DNA of 64,000 nucleotides from Thelephora terrestris (taxonomy: Eukaryota; Basidiomycota; Agaricomycetes; Thelephorales; Thelephoraceae), in NCBI GenBank assembly GCA_015956445.1, contig WIUZ02000001.1:2852001-2916000 (forward strand). The letters run 5' to 3'. This document shows positions 9,493-21,816 of this stretch, piece after piece. The notes beneath the pieces were generated by a model. That model ran no database searches. It saw nothing but the letters and a program-made list of their open reading frames with translations, and was not told where the DNA came from. The translations under genes and the position numbers were made by a program. The stretch's first letter is position 1. Every line of letters starts with the position of its first letter.

Positions 9493-11634
9493 ATGACTGA
9501 AGCCTACGTCGCCCACAGGATCATTAGAAAGCTCGCCCACTGGGGTGTGTGGGCTTTCTTCACCAGATTCGAGGTCATCAATGGCGAGAATATGCCAGAT
9601 GGCGGTCCCGTCATCATGTGAGTTGCTCGTTAATGATTTACCTTCTGCTGATTCACGCAACGGTTTTAGCACTGCAACACATCATAACATGATGCTTGAT
9701 CCCGCCATACTATGTACGTTTTGTGGTGCTTAGTTTGTATCTTGCTAAACGGCGCTGCAGCTGCCTCTGTTCCCAACCAGCGCATCATGCATTATTGGAG
9801 CAAAGCTAGCCTATTCGCCAACCCGATTGCGAACTATGTCCTCACAAGTTCTGGTTGTATTCCTGTTGAGCGCAAGAGCAAGGACCGGATGGTCCTCTTC
9901 AAGGGAACTTTTGACACGCTCCGCAATGACAAAGCGGTGGCTCTCTTCCCCGAAGGGACAAGCTACACAGAACCGAAGATCATGCAAGTTAAGGATGGCG
10001 CCGCGTGGGCTGCCTTGGAATACGCCAAAATCCAACGAGAGCAACCAGCTGGCAACGGATCCAAGGGAATTGTGATTGTGCCGGTGGCTATCGTGTACAC
10101 CAACAAGCCTAAGTATCGTAGTGACGTGAGCCCCTGTTCACCGTAAGGAATGGTCCGCGCATGACTGACCGAAATGCTAGGTTCTGGTCAATTATGGAAA
10201 GCCCATCGTTGTCGACGATTACTTGGAGGAGTTTCTCTCTGAGAAAGAAGGGGCTGCAAGATCTGCCGCGAAACGCCTTACCCGTGACATTGAGGACTGG
10301 TTGATCAAGTCCACCATCAATGCTCCCGACTGGTTTGTTCCATTCTTGCCGGGGCTGTTGGTTTTTCTGACGTCTGTTTAGGGACACCCTGTATTCCGCT
10401 CGAATGGCTCGCGATTTGTTGTGGCCAAATGAAAAGTCCATCAACCTCAAAGATTTTGTGGATATATCCCAAACGTATGTTACCGAATTATTCCCACCAA
10501 TAGCTTTTTGACATTGTGTCACAGATTGGTCGACCTCCTTTCTAATCCCAATCTCACCCCAAACGCTCGAAACGTAAAAGAACGACTGCTGGAGTATTAC
10601 TCTCTACTAGAATCTGCAGGGTTGACGAACTCTGTCTTGTCATCCTTGCCACTTCCTCGTACACTGGATCCTAACCAGCCAGTCCCCCTGCCAAGCCGTC
10701 TCTACACCCTTATGGTCCTCCTGAGAGACACCCTGGCGCTGTCAATTCGGCTCCCATTCTTCCTCTTTCCCGTAATCGTCCATCTCCCGGTTTACATCTT
10801 GTCTAGACTCGGTGCTCAACTCGCCAAGGATGAAGTGGAGACACAGGCTCAGAACAAAGTCGTCGTCGGCCTCGTCTTGTCGGTCCTTTTTATCTATCCT
10901 ACCGCCTTCTTGCTTCTCTGGGCTTTCATGATGTACACCCCGCTCGGCGCCTTGATCTCTGCCGGTATCGTATGGCTTTTGGCTGTGTACCACAACAGGC
11001 TCATTTTGGGTGGGTTCCAGTTCTTGCCAAGTTTACTAGCTTACCATTGACAACACTAGATCATTATGAACGAGCCAAAAATCTGCTAGCTGCCTGGCGA
11101 GTGTTAGTCGGCGTATGGATCCCCAAGAGCTGGGATTTGTCTGGTTCCGCGCTCGGCCAGTACACCACTCCTTTCATCCCTCCGGAAAATCCATGGGTCC
11201 AACCACGGGCAAATTCCGACGAGCCTGCGCCAGCAGTGGCGCTTTCCCCCCCTCACAGAGGGAAGCACAGAAGGAAAGCCCCAAGCAGGAGGTTGATTCG
11301 TCACGTCCTTCGGGCTCGTGTAGAAGCAGTCAAGGCTCTCGTCTCATTCATTGCTCAGATTGAAAAGGGTGCACCGGTGGAGAGACGGGTCAAGGCCAGC
11401 AAGCATCTCGCCGAGCTGTATGGAAATGGTGAAGAAAAATGGAGGAATGGCAGGGAGGTCATTGCGTTCTTGAGGAAGAGGGGCGCAACTGTCGCTGGCC
11501 TCGAAGAAACCATTAGATTCGAAGGCGAATGGGTCGGAGAGGCGGCGAGCAGCGATTGGGAAGGGGAAACGAGCGATGCCAAGGAGGACGATCTCGTTTG
11601 GGTTCCTTCTTCTTCGCTCTCCAGTTCCAAATAG
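9493..11634 (+). CDS. Glycerol-3-phosphate / dihydroxyacetone-phosphate O-acyltransferase
   Basis: First step of glycerolipid synthesis in the ER: acylation of glycerol-3-phosphate (and DHAP). The gene matches the yeast Sct1/Gpt2 family. Seven exons (9493-9617, 9670-9710, 9761-10125, 10181-10332, 10382-10474, 10525-11009, 11060-11634) sum to 611 codons plus stop. Visible acyltransferase motifs are H-H-N-M-M-L-D-P (motif I, HxxxxD), a G-C-I-P-V-E-R-K segment, F-P-E-G-T-S (motif III) and V-P-V-A-I-V-Y (motif IV). Two hydrophobic stretches follow at about residues 300-400 (LSIRLPFFLFPVIVHLPVYI and VVVGLVLSVLFIYPTAFLLL), as in the family, then a basic and acidic cytosolic tail. The ATG at 9493 leads directly into the conserved N-terminal region. 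It is somewhat shorter than the yeast enzymes. Confidence 0.93.
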
Positions 11635-11843
11635 TTTTTTTGAGGCTATTTAGCGGGTGGTGCTAGACTAAACACGAGTAATGAACGTGACTCCTCATTC
11701 TCCTTAACCCACCAGCGCCTCGGGAATCTCGCCTGGGTTTGTTATCTACATGCGGGATGGTCACGCGGGCCGGGAGAAGAGGCTGCGTCACACGTGCAGT
11801 GGTGTGACACCCGTTTATCCCAAGGACTCTGCAACCTTCCGCA

Positions 11844-12554
11844 ATGACCACCCCATCCCCGTTCGCCCGCAGCAGCCTGTTCGATGAGTATCGGATCCCT
11901 GGTGGTCGGGAACAGACAGTAAGCTTTCTTTTGACGCTCATTCTATCCGCCCGAAGAGCGAACGGCATGAACAGGTTTCCCACTTTCTTTTGTCTTGCTG
12001 CAGATCGAGGAGATGTATAGCGTCCCAGAAAGTTTCTTGGAGATTGAAGTGAAGAACCCGCAAACGCACGGTACGTGTGGCCATCTCTCTCTCCCTCGGA
12101 ATGCGCCGACTCGAACTCACGCTGGGAGGGGACTTTTGTCCTTGGGTTCCGTAGGGTTCGGTCGCAAGATGTACACCGATTACGAGGTCGTATGCAAGAC
12201 CAACATCCCCGCTTTCAAGCTACGCCATTCCGTCGTCCGCAGACGCTATTCAGATTTCGAAGCCTTCCGGGACATTCTCGAGCGAGAGTCTACCAGGGTC
12301 AACATTCCAACGTTGCCCGGGAAGGTTTTCACAAACCGGTTCTCTGATGAGGTCATCGAGGCCAGGAGAGAGGGTTTGGAGCGCTTTCTGACCGTCGTCG
12401 CTGGACATCCTTTGCTACAAGTGCGTTCCTTCAGCGCTTCATGTCTTGTTTCTGTGATCAATCGTGCGGCTCATCGCTCATCCTGCAGACCGGGAGTAAG
12501 GTTCTGAGCGCATTCATTCAGGATCCAGCTTGGGACAAGGGGGCGTGGCAGTAG
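11844..12554 (+). CDS. SNX3: Sorting nexin 3 (Grd19/Snx3), PX domain
   Basis: Endosomal PX-domain protein that binds phosphatidylinositol-3-phosphate and works with retromer to recycle Golgi proteins. Four exons (11844-11918, 12004-12070, 12155-12420, 12489-12554) give exactly 157 aa, close to the ~160 aa of SNX3 proteins. Seen are [13 protein letters not shown], the R-R-R-Y-S-D-F-E motif that binds the lipid headgroup, L-P-G-K and the R-R-E-G-L-E-R-F-L segment, with the short D-P-A-W-D end typical of this subgroup. The start codon gives the expected short N-terminus before the PX fold. It converges on TRS65 with 111 bp between stops. Confidence 0.95.
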
Positions 12555-12665
12555 ATGTGTATTTCAGATCTGTTTTTTACTTTTTCCCCTACTCCGACTC
12601 TTCTCCCTTGCTGTTGCATGCTTTTTTGTAGTATATATATCACAAACTCTTTCACCGAATGAATT

Positions 12666-15548
12666 TCATGGTTCCAAGGGCTCATGTACCACAATATCTA
12701 CGACAGACCTGATATGAAATCTCACGTCAACGCACGCAGGATTCCGAAATGAAAGAACTGCGCACCGCAGGTTCACAGAATGTCCTGTTTCCACGTCAGT
12801 CAACGTTAATGTATCAACCGAGTGAACTCCCGGCATCAGCGCCAAGAAGTCCATGCGCACAGACTGGCATGTCGACGGGCGCAGAGGTCTATGAAGTACC
12901 GTCAAGTGATTCATTACAGTGATGATCAGGAGGACCACTCACCCGACTCTGATTCGGTTCTCCAAAGGTATTATTCCCAATCTTTTGGGTCCTACCTGGC
13001 CGCCTCCCTTCCTGCTTGCCCGGGAATCAGGATAAGCGACCTCAAATCGCCTCATCCACGATGACTTATTAAACACAAAGATGTCCAACGTGAACTTATC
13101 ATTCGGGAATATCAGGCTCTTACTCGAGCCTTGCCCAGACTCGTGTTTCTTGAAAGGAAGAACGCCGATGGAAACAACGATTGGTTCACCATCACTTTCT
13201 CCAGAAACTGCGCTGTCGAGGTTCTCGCCAGCGGTCCCTCCAAACACCCGTGTACTGCCCCCTCTCCGGATTTCCATACTTGGCCCAACAGAACTCTGGA
13301 ACCCATGTATGGGGCTCTGTGAGGTGGGTGTATGGACTCCAGAAGACGTCGGGAACGATGGATATGCGGGAGTGATCGGGGGTGGGGAAGTGAGGCCGAT
13401 GTCATCGCCAAACGGCGGGGCGATAGGAGGGGGAGTTCCAGATCTCGGTGTGTAAGCCGTCGGCGTCCTGGGACCCGACTGTGATTGCTGCATAACCACA
13501 GACGGCAGGATGAACCCACCACTGCCGGCGGGTGACAAGTGCTGTTGTGGATCCCGTTCGTTGATAAAAGCAGGATTCAACATCGCGGTGGAGGAGCGGT
13601 AGTTGACGGGCGGCTTGTGGATGCTGCGGGGGGCCATGCCAGTCGCGTCCATCGTGTGCCGTCTGCTCCCTGAGACCGCGGATAGTTTCTGATCATCCCC
13701 AGGTTGGATGGAGGCAGCGAGTAGCGTAGATGCCGAGTCACGGCCAGGGAAGGGCGAGGCAGGCGTGGGCAACGCATCCCGGTTAGCACTGTAGCTACCG
13801 TCGAGGGGAAGGTCCTTGTTGATGTTGACCCCAAGGTCAAGCACGCAATTCCACTTTGAAGAGAAGCTCTTGGTCGGGTATATCACGAGCGAGCCACGAT
13901 CCTCACGAGGCTTCCCGTTAATCGTAATCGACACAGACCTCTGCAATTCACCCGCCTGTTTCTTGCCGATGGAATTCACGCCGTCCGCGTCGGGGGGTTG
14001 GACGAAAGTCACGGCGTAAAGGAGGTTATACTGGGCCATGCTCGGGACCGGCAGAGGGAAGATATTTTGAGAATCTCCCCACTTGATCAACGTCGTCTTC
14101 GCCCCTTGACCGCTGATAAACACGTCCACGCCTTCGATCATGAACGTCATATCGGATTCACCGCAGTTTTCGATCTCCACGCAGAGCACAACCGTGCTTT
14201 CGTCATTCCCGGCTTCTCGTCGCTCGCGATCCCATTCTTCGGCGTTCTCGGCCGCCGAAACGTTCGATTCCCAGGGAACGTCGGCATCTGCTTCTGGAAA
14301 GAGCACGTAGGGAACGAGAACGGTGCGCATGCGGACTTTGAATCCAGACACGGTTCTGAGGGTTTTCCTGTGTGACTTTCGTAAGATCGGAACTGCGGAA
14401 CGAATCGTCGAGGTCGGTGAGGAAGCCGTCGTGGCATTTCCGGGAGAAACAGGTGGGAGAGAAAATGCCTCCCGGCGAGTAGGAGCCCCCAATCGGGTAG
14501 AAGGTAGATTGATGTTTTCGTCTCTGAACGTAGGCACTTCGAAGGAGTGTGAACACCCAGAAAAAGTAAGGTACCGATGATCGCCCACCTGAAGCGATTC
14601 CACCCAACAGATTTACTTCCTCCAGGCCTCTCGCCAGCTGCTCGGCCGGAGCTGTATTGTCGTCCGGGCCTCGTATTGGTGTAAGCGGAGACATGGGATC
14701 AGAGGGATCGCCTCCCGCTTCCGTGATCAAGTCAGCTAGGCGTTTTCTAGGCCCGGTTAACGGAATCGGCTTTTCTCGCAAGGTGGCTGATGCGGTTAGG
14801 CAAAGGAGCGGATCCTCAAAGTGCATTCGAACAAAAGCTACGATAGTACTAAGGCTCTGCAGCAAGGGGAGATGCGTTTCAGGAAGGGGCGCACCGACTG
14901 CTACTACGAGCTTGAACACTGCAACCCATGCTTTCTCCTTTCGCGACCAGAGTAGCTGGAACGCCTCATCGGGGTTATCACCCCAAATACCTGTCGTCAG
15001 GGGCGTGCCCTCGGACTTGACATACTTTCGATCGGCCTCTCCAGCCGAAGGAATGGGGTGTGGTGTGGTTGGAGGAAAGATCGAACGAGGCCGTCGTGAG
15101 GGGCCCAGTAGCGAAGTTGTCCTTGAGGTTGGAGGTGGAGAGATTGCCACATTTGCTTGCGGCTCCTCTACGATTGGAGCAGATGAGATGTATGCAGCGT
15201 CATAAGACACTTGGACATGCGCCAGGAACGCGAGTAGATGCGGGGGCGGTACGCGTCGTTCGTTCGCAAAACCGGGACCACCAGTGCCGGTATTAAAATC
15301 CGTTAGGTGCGCAGTAAGGTAATACTCCAGCTTCTCGTCTGGGCAGAGAACCTCTCAAGGAGTTGAACGTAATCCGATTTTTGGAGGGACCCACCGAAAA
15401 ACGCAACAGATCGCTCGACATCGGTGGATTTGAGAGCGGTGAGCCAATCGTCTCCCTGGATGTCATCGTCGTAAGGGAAGGCGATGGAGGTATCGGCTAA
15501 GACGACGTTAAGCGTCGAGTTCGCGAAGGCATCTTGAAACGAAATCAT
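12666..15548 (-). CDS. TRS65: TRAPPII-specific subunit Trs65
   Basis: Subunit of the TRAPPII tethering complex, a Rab exchange factor at the late Golgi. Five exons (15548-15395, 15338-14589, 14536-12943, 12888-12766, 12708-12666) sum to 887 codons plus stop. Features are an N-terminal conserved part (AFFDEKLEYYLTAHLTDF after joining exons 1 and 2), a long Ser/Pro-rich linker (about residues 430-650), beta-rich segments around GFKVRMRTVLVPYVLFPEAD and VVLCVEIENCGESDMTFMIE, and the C-terminal L-M-P-G-V-H-S-V-D-T-L-T-L-T-D followed by V-V-D-I-V-V-H-E-P, the most conserved stretch of fungal Trs65. The last exon is only 43 nt. The start at 15548 is the first ATG before the conserved part. Identification rests on the C-terminal motif and overall plan. 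Confidence 0.88.
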
Positions 15549-17361
15549 GGGACGATAGGCCGCCCGCGATCACTTCGACAAAGAGTCACGGCCACGCCTA
15601 GCCCCCAGCATCCATGTCACTTTAGCTGTCATACATAAGCCAGTTCCGCCCGCGATTTGGCTGTTCGACAGCAGAAAGAACCAAAGGTGATGCAAAGTTT
15701 GGGGTTACTTTGCTGGACAGCGACATTGACATGACCGCCGGACTCTTTAGATGCACCACATGCACCATTTTTCCCTTGTTGCCTGCTACTGGACCCATCT
15801 TTGCAAGGCTAGAACTGCCACATAAACAGAACAAAGAAAAAAATAATCTGGGACGTCGGTATGAATCCCAAATGAAACGGACTCCGGGGGTCGCGTTTCC
15901 AGGCCTAACGGAACCCAGCCTGACGTGGGACTTTCCCAGATATAAAACCGTCCTCGTGAGCAACGTGCATTGCACATCTTTGGTTAGAGCGTGGTGTACC
16001 TCTAATCATCCGAAAGGTCTAGGCGAATTTTAAGGATACCGGCGGTCATGGAAACTATACCCCCGAAAAGAAGAACCTTACGCCTTGGCCAATATCCCAC
16101 CCCTTTGGTCTACGATGAGTTAGGTAGCTTCCAAGGCTTGGATGAAAATTTATAAGCAAAAAATCACCAACTGCACGCTCTCTGGACCAAGGGTATACAG
16201 CACACGAGAAACATTCTGCCCCCAAGCACCCCCATTTTTCTACTTCTCCAAACCCAGCCTAAGCTGCAAAAGTGACATCAGATGTCCTGCCATGTCATGC
16301 CGACTTCGTCGCCATACCGCCCTAGGAAGCCCTCATCTAATTCCCACCGCCCGGGGCAATTGGGCGACATTACCCAACCCCAATTATCCAACCCTCGTAA
16401 CCTTTTCCGCCATGCCATGGCCCGAAAAGCGGGGGTGCGAGCGATGGGTTTTTTTTTGCTCAGGTCCAGCCCTCACGAGAGCATATACATTCGCGTACCT
16501 TATCACTGATCGAGATCGGCCGCATACATGGATCCGAAAAAGCTTTCTCAACATTTGGGCAAAGATCACCGAGGACCGTTATATCGTTTGCGGGTGAGTA
16601 AGCCCTCGGTGGTCGGCACCGTTCGCCTGCCCTCCCCTCACCCCTGAGAAATAGATTTTTTTTTCTCAGCCTCGCTCAACAAAGTATAAAGCCAGTTCCT
16701 AGTACCGGTCACCTTCGATCAGTCTTCCGATGGAGAAAGCGGTCTCGTATACCCAGCCCTGGTTCGGCAGATCAATAGTTCGCGGCAAGCCCTCTCTGGC
16801 TTCGGTTCTTCCGTTCCAGCCGTCACCCGTTTCCGGAACCTATTACGGCGCTCAGGGAATGAATCGTGAATATCTCACTGGTCCATGCGGGAATGGGGGC
16901 CACCGCTGACACCGGGGCTAGAAACCTTACGCGACCTTCCCATTTTTCTCTTGGGTGCTAACCTGAAACAACACGTTATTGCGTTCAGATACGGCATCTT
17001 TTTGAGGACTAGACCATCTCTGATCATTCTTTGCATTGCACATTTTATCGTTTTTTTCTGCATGTTTGATCTCACCTTAATCAGGCATAGCCCAACTAGC
17101 GCTCGGACTGTCCGGCACTGGGTGGCGCAGGCGAAACCGCCCGCCTTCTACCAGAATGGAATGTTTCACTCAGGAGGTGGACTTCGTGCATATGGGATGT
17201 CCCATGCGCACAACGAAGCGAAGAGGTGCTGCATGTGATACATTAGTTAGGAATAATTCAGCATAAATCACTAAGATGCGACAAAGAATACACGAGCGAG
17301 AGATGAATATTGACGAATAACAATAAAAAATAAGGGTCCGAGTGGGGAGTGCGAAAGCGTT
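15549..17361. other. Intergenic, nothing recognised
   Basis: About 1.8 kb between the start of TRS65 and the 3' end of the next minus-strand gene. It should contain the TRS65 promoter at its left end. Open frames such as 16142-16597 (+) have no domain and overlap frames on both strands. A TATA-like GATATAAAAC sits at 15945-15954 (+) without a recognisable gene after it. Confidence 0.45.
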
Positions 17362-19341
17362 TTAGGGAAGGTCCTCTGCGTCCCATCTGCTCCATTTTCC
17401 TAAAGGTTTCCAGTAGTACTGCTTATACTTCATGCTCTCGCTCCTCCTACCCGCGGCGCGAGGCATCATGTTCCTCAGGAGTGCTGCTCTCTCTTGGTCT
17501 ACGTCCCTCTCAGGTACATAAAAGTACCGCGGAGGCAAAGATTTCCCGCTATCATCCTAGAAGAAAGCACAGTAAGCACGGAGAGAAAAAGCCCGGAAAC
17601 TGGTGAAACGTTCCAACCTTGCCACTGGATGGGACCGACCCCAAAAATCCCGCTTTGGCTCCTGAGTCGAGAACCCCTAGGAGAATCTCCTTCAGCCGTT
17701 CCTTGGTGTGCTCCGTCTTTAGCGACGGTCGAGTCCCCTATCGATAAGGTGTGAAAATCGATGGCGAGATAGAACGGGAAAAAGTTGACATACCACAACA
17801 ATTTTGCGGATGGATTCCACGTCCATAGAACTCGCACGCGTCATCGCTAGAGCCTCGACGACCATTCCCATGAGACCCTGGTCCGTTGACCCCGAATCCG
17901 CAGCGTTGGGAGTTGCGGTCACATCCATAGACACCGGCGGAGAAGAGTCAGGGCAGGGAGAGGGAGATGAGCGAGCAGACTTCTTCCCAGCTTTCCTACG
18001 CGGTTTCGAAGCTGGCTGCTCTTCCGCTTTGATATCATCTGCGAAATCCACGGAGATCGTTTCCAGTCTGGACTTTTTTGAAGACCGAATATCAGCTTCT
18101 ACTATTGATCGACGTTTCGTCGACGCTTTGGTGGGTTTGCAAGTAGATTCCACGTCGGTGAAGTCTGACTCTGGGCTGGATTGTCTCGTCTCTTTTTCGC
18201 GTATCGGTGATGAAGAAAGACATGTCAAAGGCGAGGAAAGGAGGGAAGGGGAAAGCGATCTCGACCGTGATCTTGACATTGATCGCTTCGGCGTTTGCGG
18301 CGTTGACAAAGCAGAACCTGTGGCAACGGGAGATGCAGGAACAGCACCAGGAACTGTGGAAATGGGGTCTTCATCGCAGGTGTCGGTATGGAGCGAAGGT
18401 ATGTCATCTTCTTGAACCTTCTCGGAACCTGTAGCGGGGAGGGTGGAGATTGGTGAGGCGGCCGCCTTAGCAACTTCCTGTTGAGGACGAGTGAGACGCT
18501 GGGGGTCCTCATGAATCTCGTCAATCGGATCGGAAACGGGTGGGACTTGGGAAATGATTTCCGGTTCGGGAGGCTCATCCGATGGACACACCTGTCCAAT
18601 GTCGAATGGTCTTGAATCTGAGGGCATTTCGCCATCGTTCATTACGACGACCTAATCGGGAGATAATTAGTGGACGGGAAGAAGATGCAGCAAGATATCG
18701 CGTACCTCCTCTATCTTTACCCGGCGATAATCCACCAGGTCTGTCGACGAACGATCCGGGGTCATCGGAAACATGGTGGTTTCGTTTTCCGTCTCCGGAG
18801 AGATGGTAGTGACAAGATCCGGAGCAGAACGATCGGATGCAAAGGATGAGACTCTGGGGCGTGTTCTGAGATCCAACAGGCCGAGAATTGCCACCTCTTC
18901 GTGTTCGGAAGAGACAGATAGACGATGTGCTCTCTGTGGGCGATCAAATGAGATGTCTTCAGGTGGGGGAGAGTCTATTGGTACGGATGGAAGTCTATCA
19001 TCGGGGGTACCTGGATCCGAATAGTCGTATTCAGACTGGGTGTAGCCAAGATCTGAACTTGGTGGAACCTCGTCGTCAGATAGGCGAGAATCGAAAGAGA
19101 TTCGACCGAACGTTTCTTTGAAGCTTGGAAGGCGGTAAGCACGACGTGATGAATGGCGTGTGTCTGGGGAGCTAGGTGGGCCAAAACTTGGACTGGTAGG
19201 GGGTGAGCTTGACCATTGAGGACGATAGTATGGCGCGGAAGGCCTCAGAGGCGTCAAAGAGGTGGAAGGACGGGGCAAGGTGAGGCTCGCGAGTAGACTT
19301 CGAGCAGAGCTGTGTTCCGATTCACGTCGACCTGTGTCCAT
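17362..19341 (-). CDS. Unrecognised 602-aa low-complexity protein with conserved-looking C-terminus
   Basis: Four exons (19341-18706, 18651-17794, 17737-17618, 17556-17362), all in phase 0, sum to 602 codons plus stop. Most of the protein is Ser/Pro/Asp-rich and probably disordered, with basic clusters that could act as nuclear localisation signals (KPTKASTKRRS, KKSRLE, KPRRKAGKKSARS). The two short 3' exons look different and folded: TEHTKERLKEILLGVLDSG, then RYFYVPERDVDQERAALLRN, then R-S-E-S-M-K-Y-K-Q-Y-Y and W-S-R-W-D-A-E-D-L-P at the very end. The order suggests a disordered nuclear regulator with a short conserved interaction module. I do not recognise the family. Phase-0 joining of all exons and the clean C-terminus make the gene itself convincing. 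Confidence 0.75.
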
Positions 19342-20613
19342 TTTCAGTCGAGACCAACCAAAGAATTCACTGGTGAGGTGCGTGACCGTGACAATAAACC
19401 GTGACTTCTGACGTCCCCACTGTGATCACGTGACCGTTCTCTGGCCAAGAACCTGGGGGCGCAACTTGGGCGCAACGTCTCGTAAACACGTTTCAGGCGT
19501 AAAGTCATTCATTTTCGCAGGCTGTAAAGCAAGCGGGAGTCTGGCCCGCAGGTCTGATGGCACCCTCAGCATCGCTGCAGAGACCAGAAGGCGAGATATC
19601 CCCTTGGGATATCACGGCCGGACGTCTTGAGTCTTGCTGACCCCTCTCGGCTCCACAGGCTCATTCTTCGACTTCCCTCTCTCCTTCATGCGACTTTTGT
19701 ATCTCCCCCTCGTCAGTAAGACTGCCAATTCTTTCAGCGCGAGCTTAATTGCGCTGGGTGTCGGGCGGACGAATAGTTTATGTGAAAAATGGATGATCGT
19801 CACGATTTGAGGGTTCAATTGAAACGGTCGGGCGGGCTTTTTGCCTGCTTCCAAGTATACAGCTGTCAAACATATGTATGGCCCATCACGTGAGTCGGCA
19901 TCCTACGGTTGCTTCCGCATCCAATCACGGATGGCTGGCTGATCCCCTAGAAGCCAACATCGTTACATTCTTCCTTCGTCCCCTGGTACCTCGAAGCGAG
20001 ACGACCAAGGTGTCGTTCCTACACCCTCCCCGGTGGCCCTCCCCCCAGCCTGGAATATGAGAACCCTCGCTCGTGCTTTTTGAGCACTAGCCATCTCTCG
20101 AGCAGACCCGGGACAGAACACCCGCAGATTGGCTCCCCTCCAATCAAACCCTAGGTTGTAACCTTCTTTCTTGTTTGGGATTTAGGGTGCTTGGTTGTTT
20201 TGGCACGTTTCCACCTCGAAGAATCGATTTTATCAGAAAAATAATCCAAATTGCAATTCCCCCGCAGCAAAATAACGGAACAGCGCCGAATGGAAAAAAA
20301 TATTTCAAGTGAACTCCCATCCCCTGGTTTCGTAAGGCTTAAGGTTGACAAAATGTTTGTACGTTTATCGCTTATGAGAGAAGTTAGCCCTATTCGGATT
20401 CTTACCAGCGACCAGAAGATGATCTAGAATCACACTTCATTTCAATTCCCTTCCAACGTGGGGCTGTCATGCAACCATGCACCCTACGAGTCGCGTCAAT
20501 CACGCGATAGCCCAAAAGCCTCTTGGAAAACATTTCCCGCCCGGTGACTTTGTTATATAAACCGGTCGCTCTCGACCTCTTTCACCCCAATCTTCACCCT
20601 GATCTCAGCTGCG
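19342..20613. other. Intergenic, divergent promoter region
   Basis: About 1.27 kb between two divergent gene starts. The right end has a TATATAA at 20554-20560. The rest shows no gene: the longest open frame (19612-19869, minus) has no domain. Confidence 0.5.
20554..20560 (+). promoter_or_regulatory. TATA box of the Zn2Cys6 gene
   Basis: TATATAA placed 54 bp before the ATG at 20614, the usual place for a TATA box and short leader in these genomes. Confidence 0.6.
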
Positions 20614-21816
20614 ATGGACTCTCAAGCTGCTACCTCTGAGACTTCCTTCGTCAAGGAGTCCTATCGCCTTTTCGCCTACTATCATCCCCAGTACCAACCC
20701 GACTGCCCACCCCCCCAGGAAGATCAGTATGCTTCGTTCATCCTTGACGAGCAAGAGCTTCCTGTGGACCCAACGTACCATCCTCCAACGGTAAGTAACT
20801 TTTCATCGAATCGGCCTCTCAAGGCCCTCGACGCTGAGCGCTGATCAACCCAACAGGCAAGCTTCTCGTCTGCTTTCGACCCCAGTGTCGGATACTTAGT
20901 CCCAAGTATTCCCGAGTCACTCGAGCTCGACCAATTTTTCACCCAGCTGGGGGCCGTTCCACCCGGAAAGGTGTCGACCTATTCCGAACTGATGCCCCAC
21001 GTCGTAGCTCACAAGTCAGTGGATTGAATTCCATCAGCCGTGATCAATACAAACTAACCCCATTTTGTTTAGGACTATGGCAATGTTGAGACAGGATGCT
21101 AGGGTCGCAACGACGCCTCAGCCGTGTGTGAGCCCTGCCCTGTGCCAGGGTCACGCTGATCTTCCCGAATGCGCCGACATCGATTTCGACGATGAGCTCG
21201 ACTGCCCTGGAGAGCCGGCGGCTGATTTCTACGCAGAGTCTTCCGGTAAGTCAATATTCCCTTCTTATTGTATGCTCATTCCTCATCACGTCGTCTATCG
21301 GTAGATGTAGAAGAAGACCACGACCATTCACACCCCCCACCTCCTCCCTCTCCTTACTCCTCCCCCTCCCCCTCTCCCTGTTCATCTCGGTCTTCGTCTT
21401 TCGGCTCTTACGACCTCCACTCGGTCGTTCGTTCCGGTCGTGGCAAGAATCGCTATTCGCCAATAGAAGTCAAGCCTCCTTCACGAAAAGGAAGGTCGGT
21501 TACCAAACGGGTTTCCTGCGGCTCCGACGACGAAGAGCCCAGGAAGCCGAGGAAGCGACGGGAGGCAGTTAGCCTCGCGTGCTACTTCTGCCGCAAGCGT
21601 AAGATTGCATGTCGGCAACCACCCGCAGATAGCCCGGATCGGACCTGCAAGTCAGTCGCACTCCCTTCCGTTCTTTTGGTTTCCTTTACCAGAGAGATCT
21701 GACCCTCCATTTTTAGTCAATGCAAAATACGTGGAATAGACTGCCAGTACCCGACTGAGTCCCGACGTGGGGCACGCCGTAGGTCGGCTAGCACCCACGA
21801 AGACCACGAGCATTGA
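20614..21816 (+). CDS. Zn(2)-C6 fungal-type transcription factor with C-terminal finger
   Basis: Likely sequence-specific nuclear regulator. Five exons (20614-20790, 20857-21014, 21073-21245, 21305-21650, 21717-21816) sum to 317 codons plus stop. Near the C-terminus six cysteines read C-x2-C-x6-C-x11-C-x2-C-x6-C (ACYFCRKRKIAC ... TCNQCKIRGIDC), followed by Q-Y-P-T-E-S-R-R-G. That is a binuclear zinc cluster with a rather long 11-residue central loop. Upstream are a Pro/Ser-rich run (about residues 170-200) and basic stretches (KPRKRRE), and an acidic, aromatic N-terminal part. A C-terminal cluster ending in Y-P-T-E-S-R-R-G is typical of a group of Agaricomycete factors with unknown targets, unlike the N-terminal finger of Gal4. 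An intron splits the cluster between the fourth cysteine and the fifth. Confidence 0.87.

Noticed and set aside
16142-16597. 151-codon plus-strand open frame between TRS65 and the next gene
   Set aside because: No domain, irregular composition with homopolymer runs, and opposing open frames; no promoter or intron pattern.
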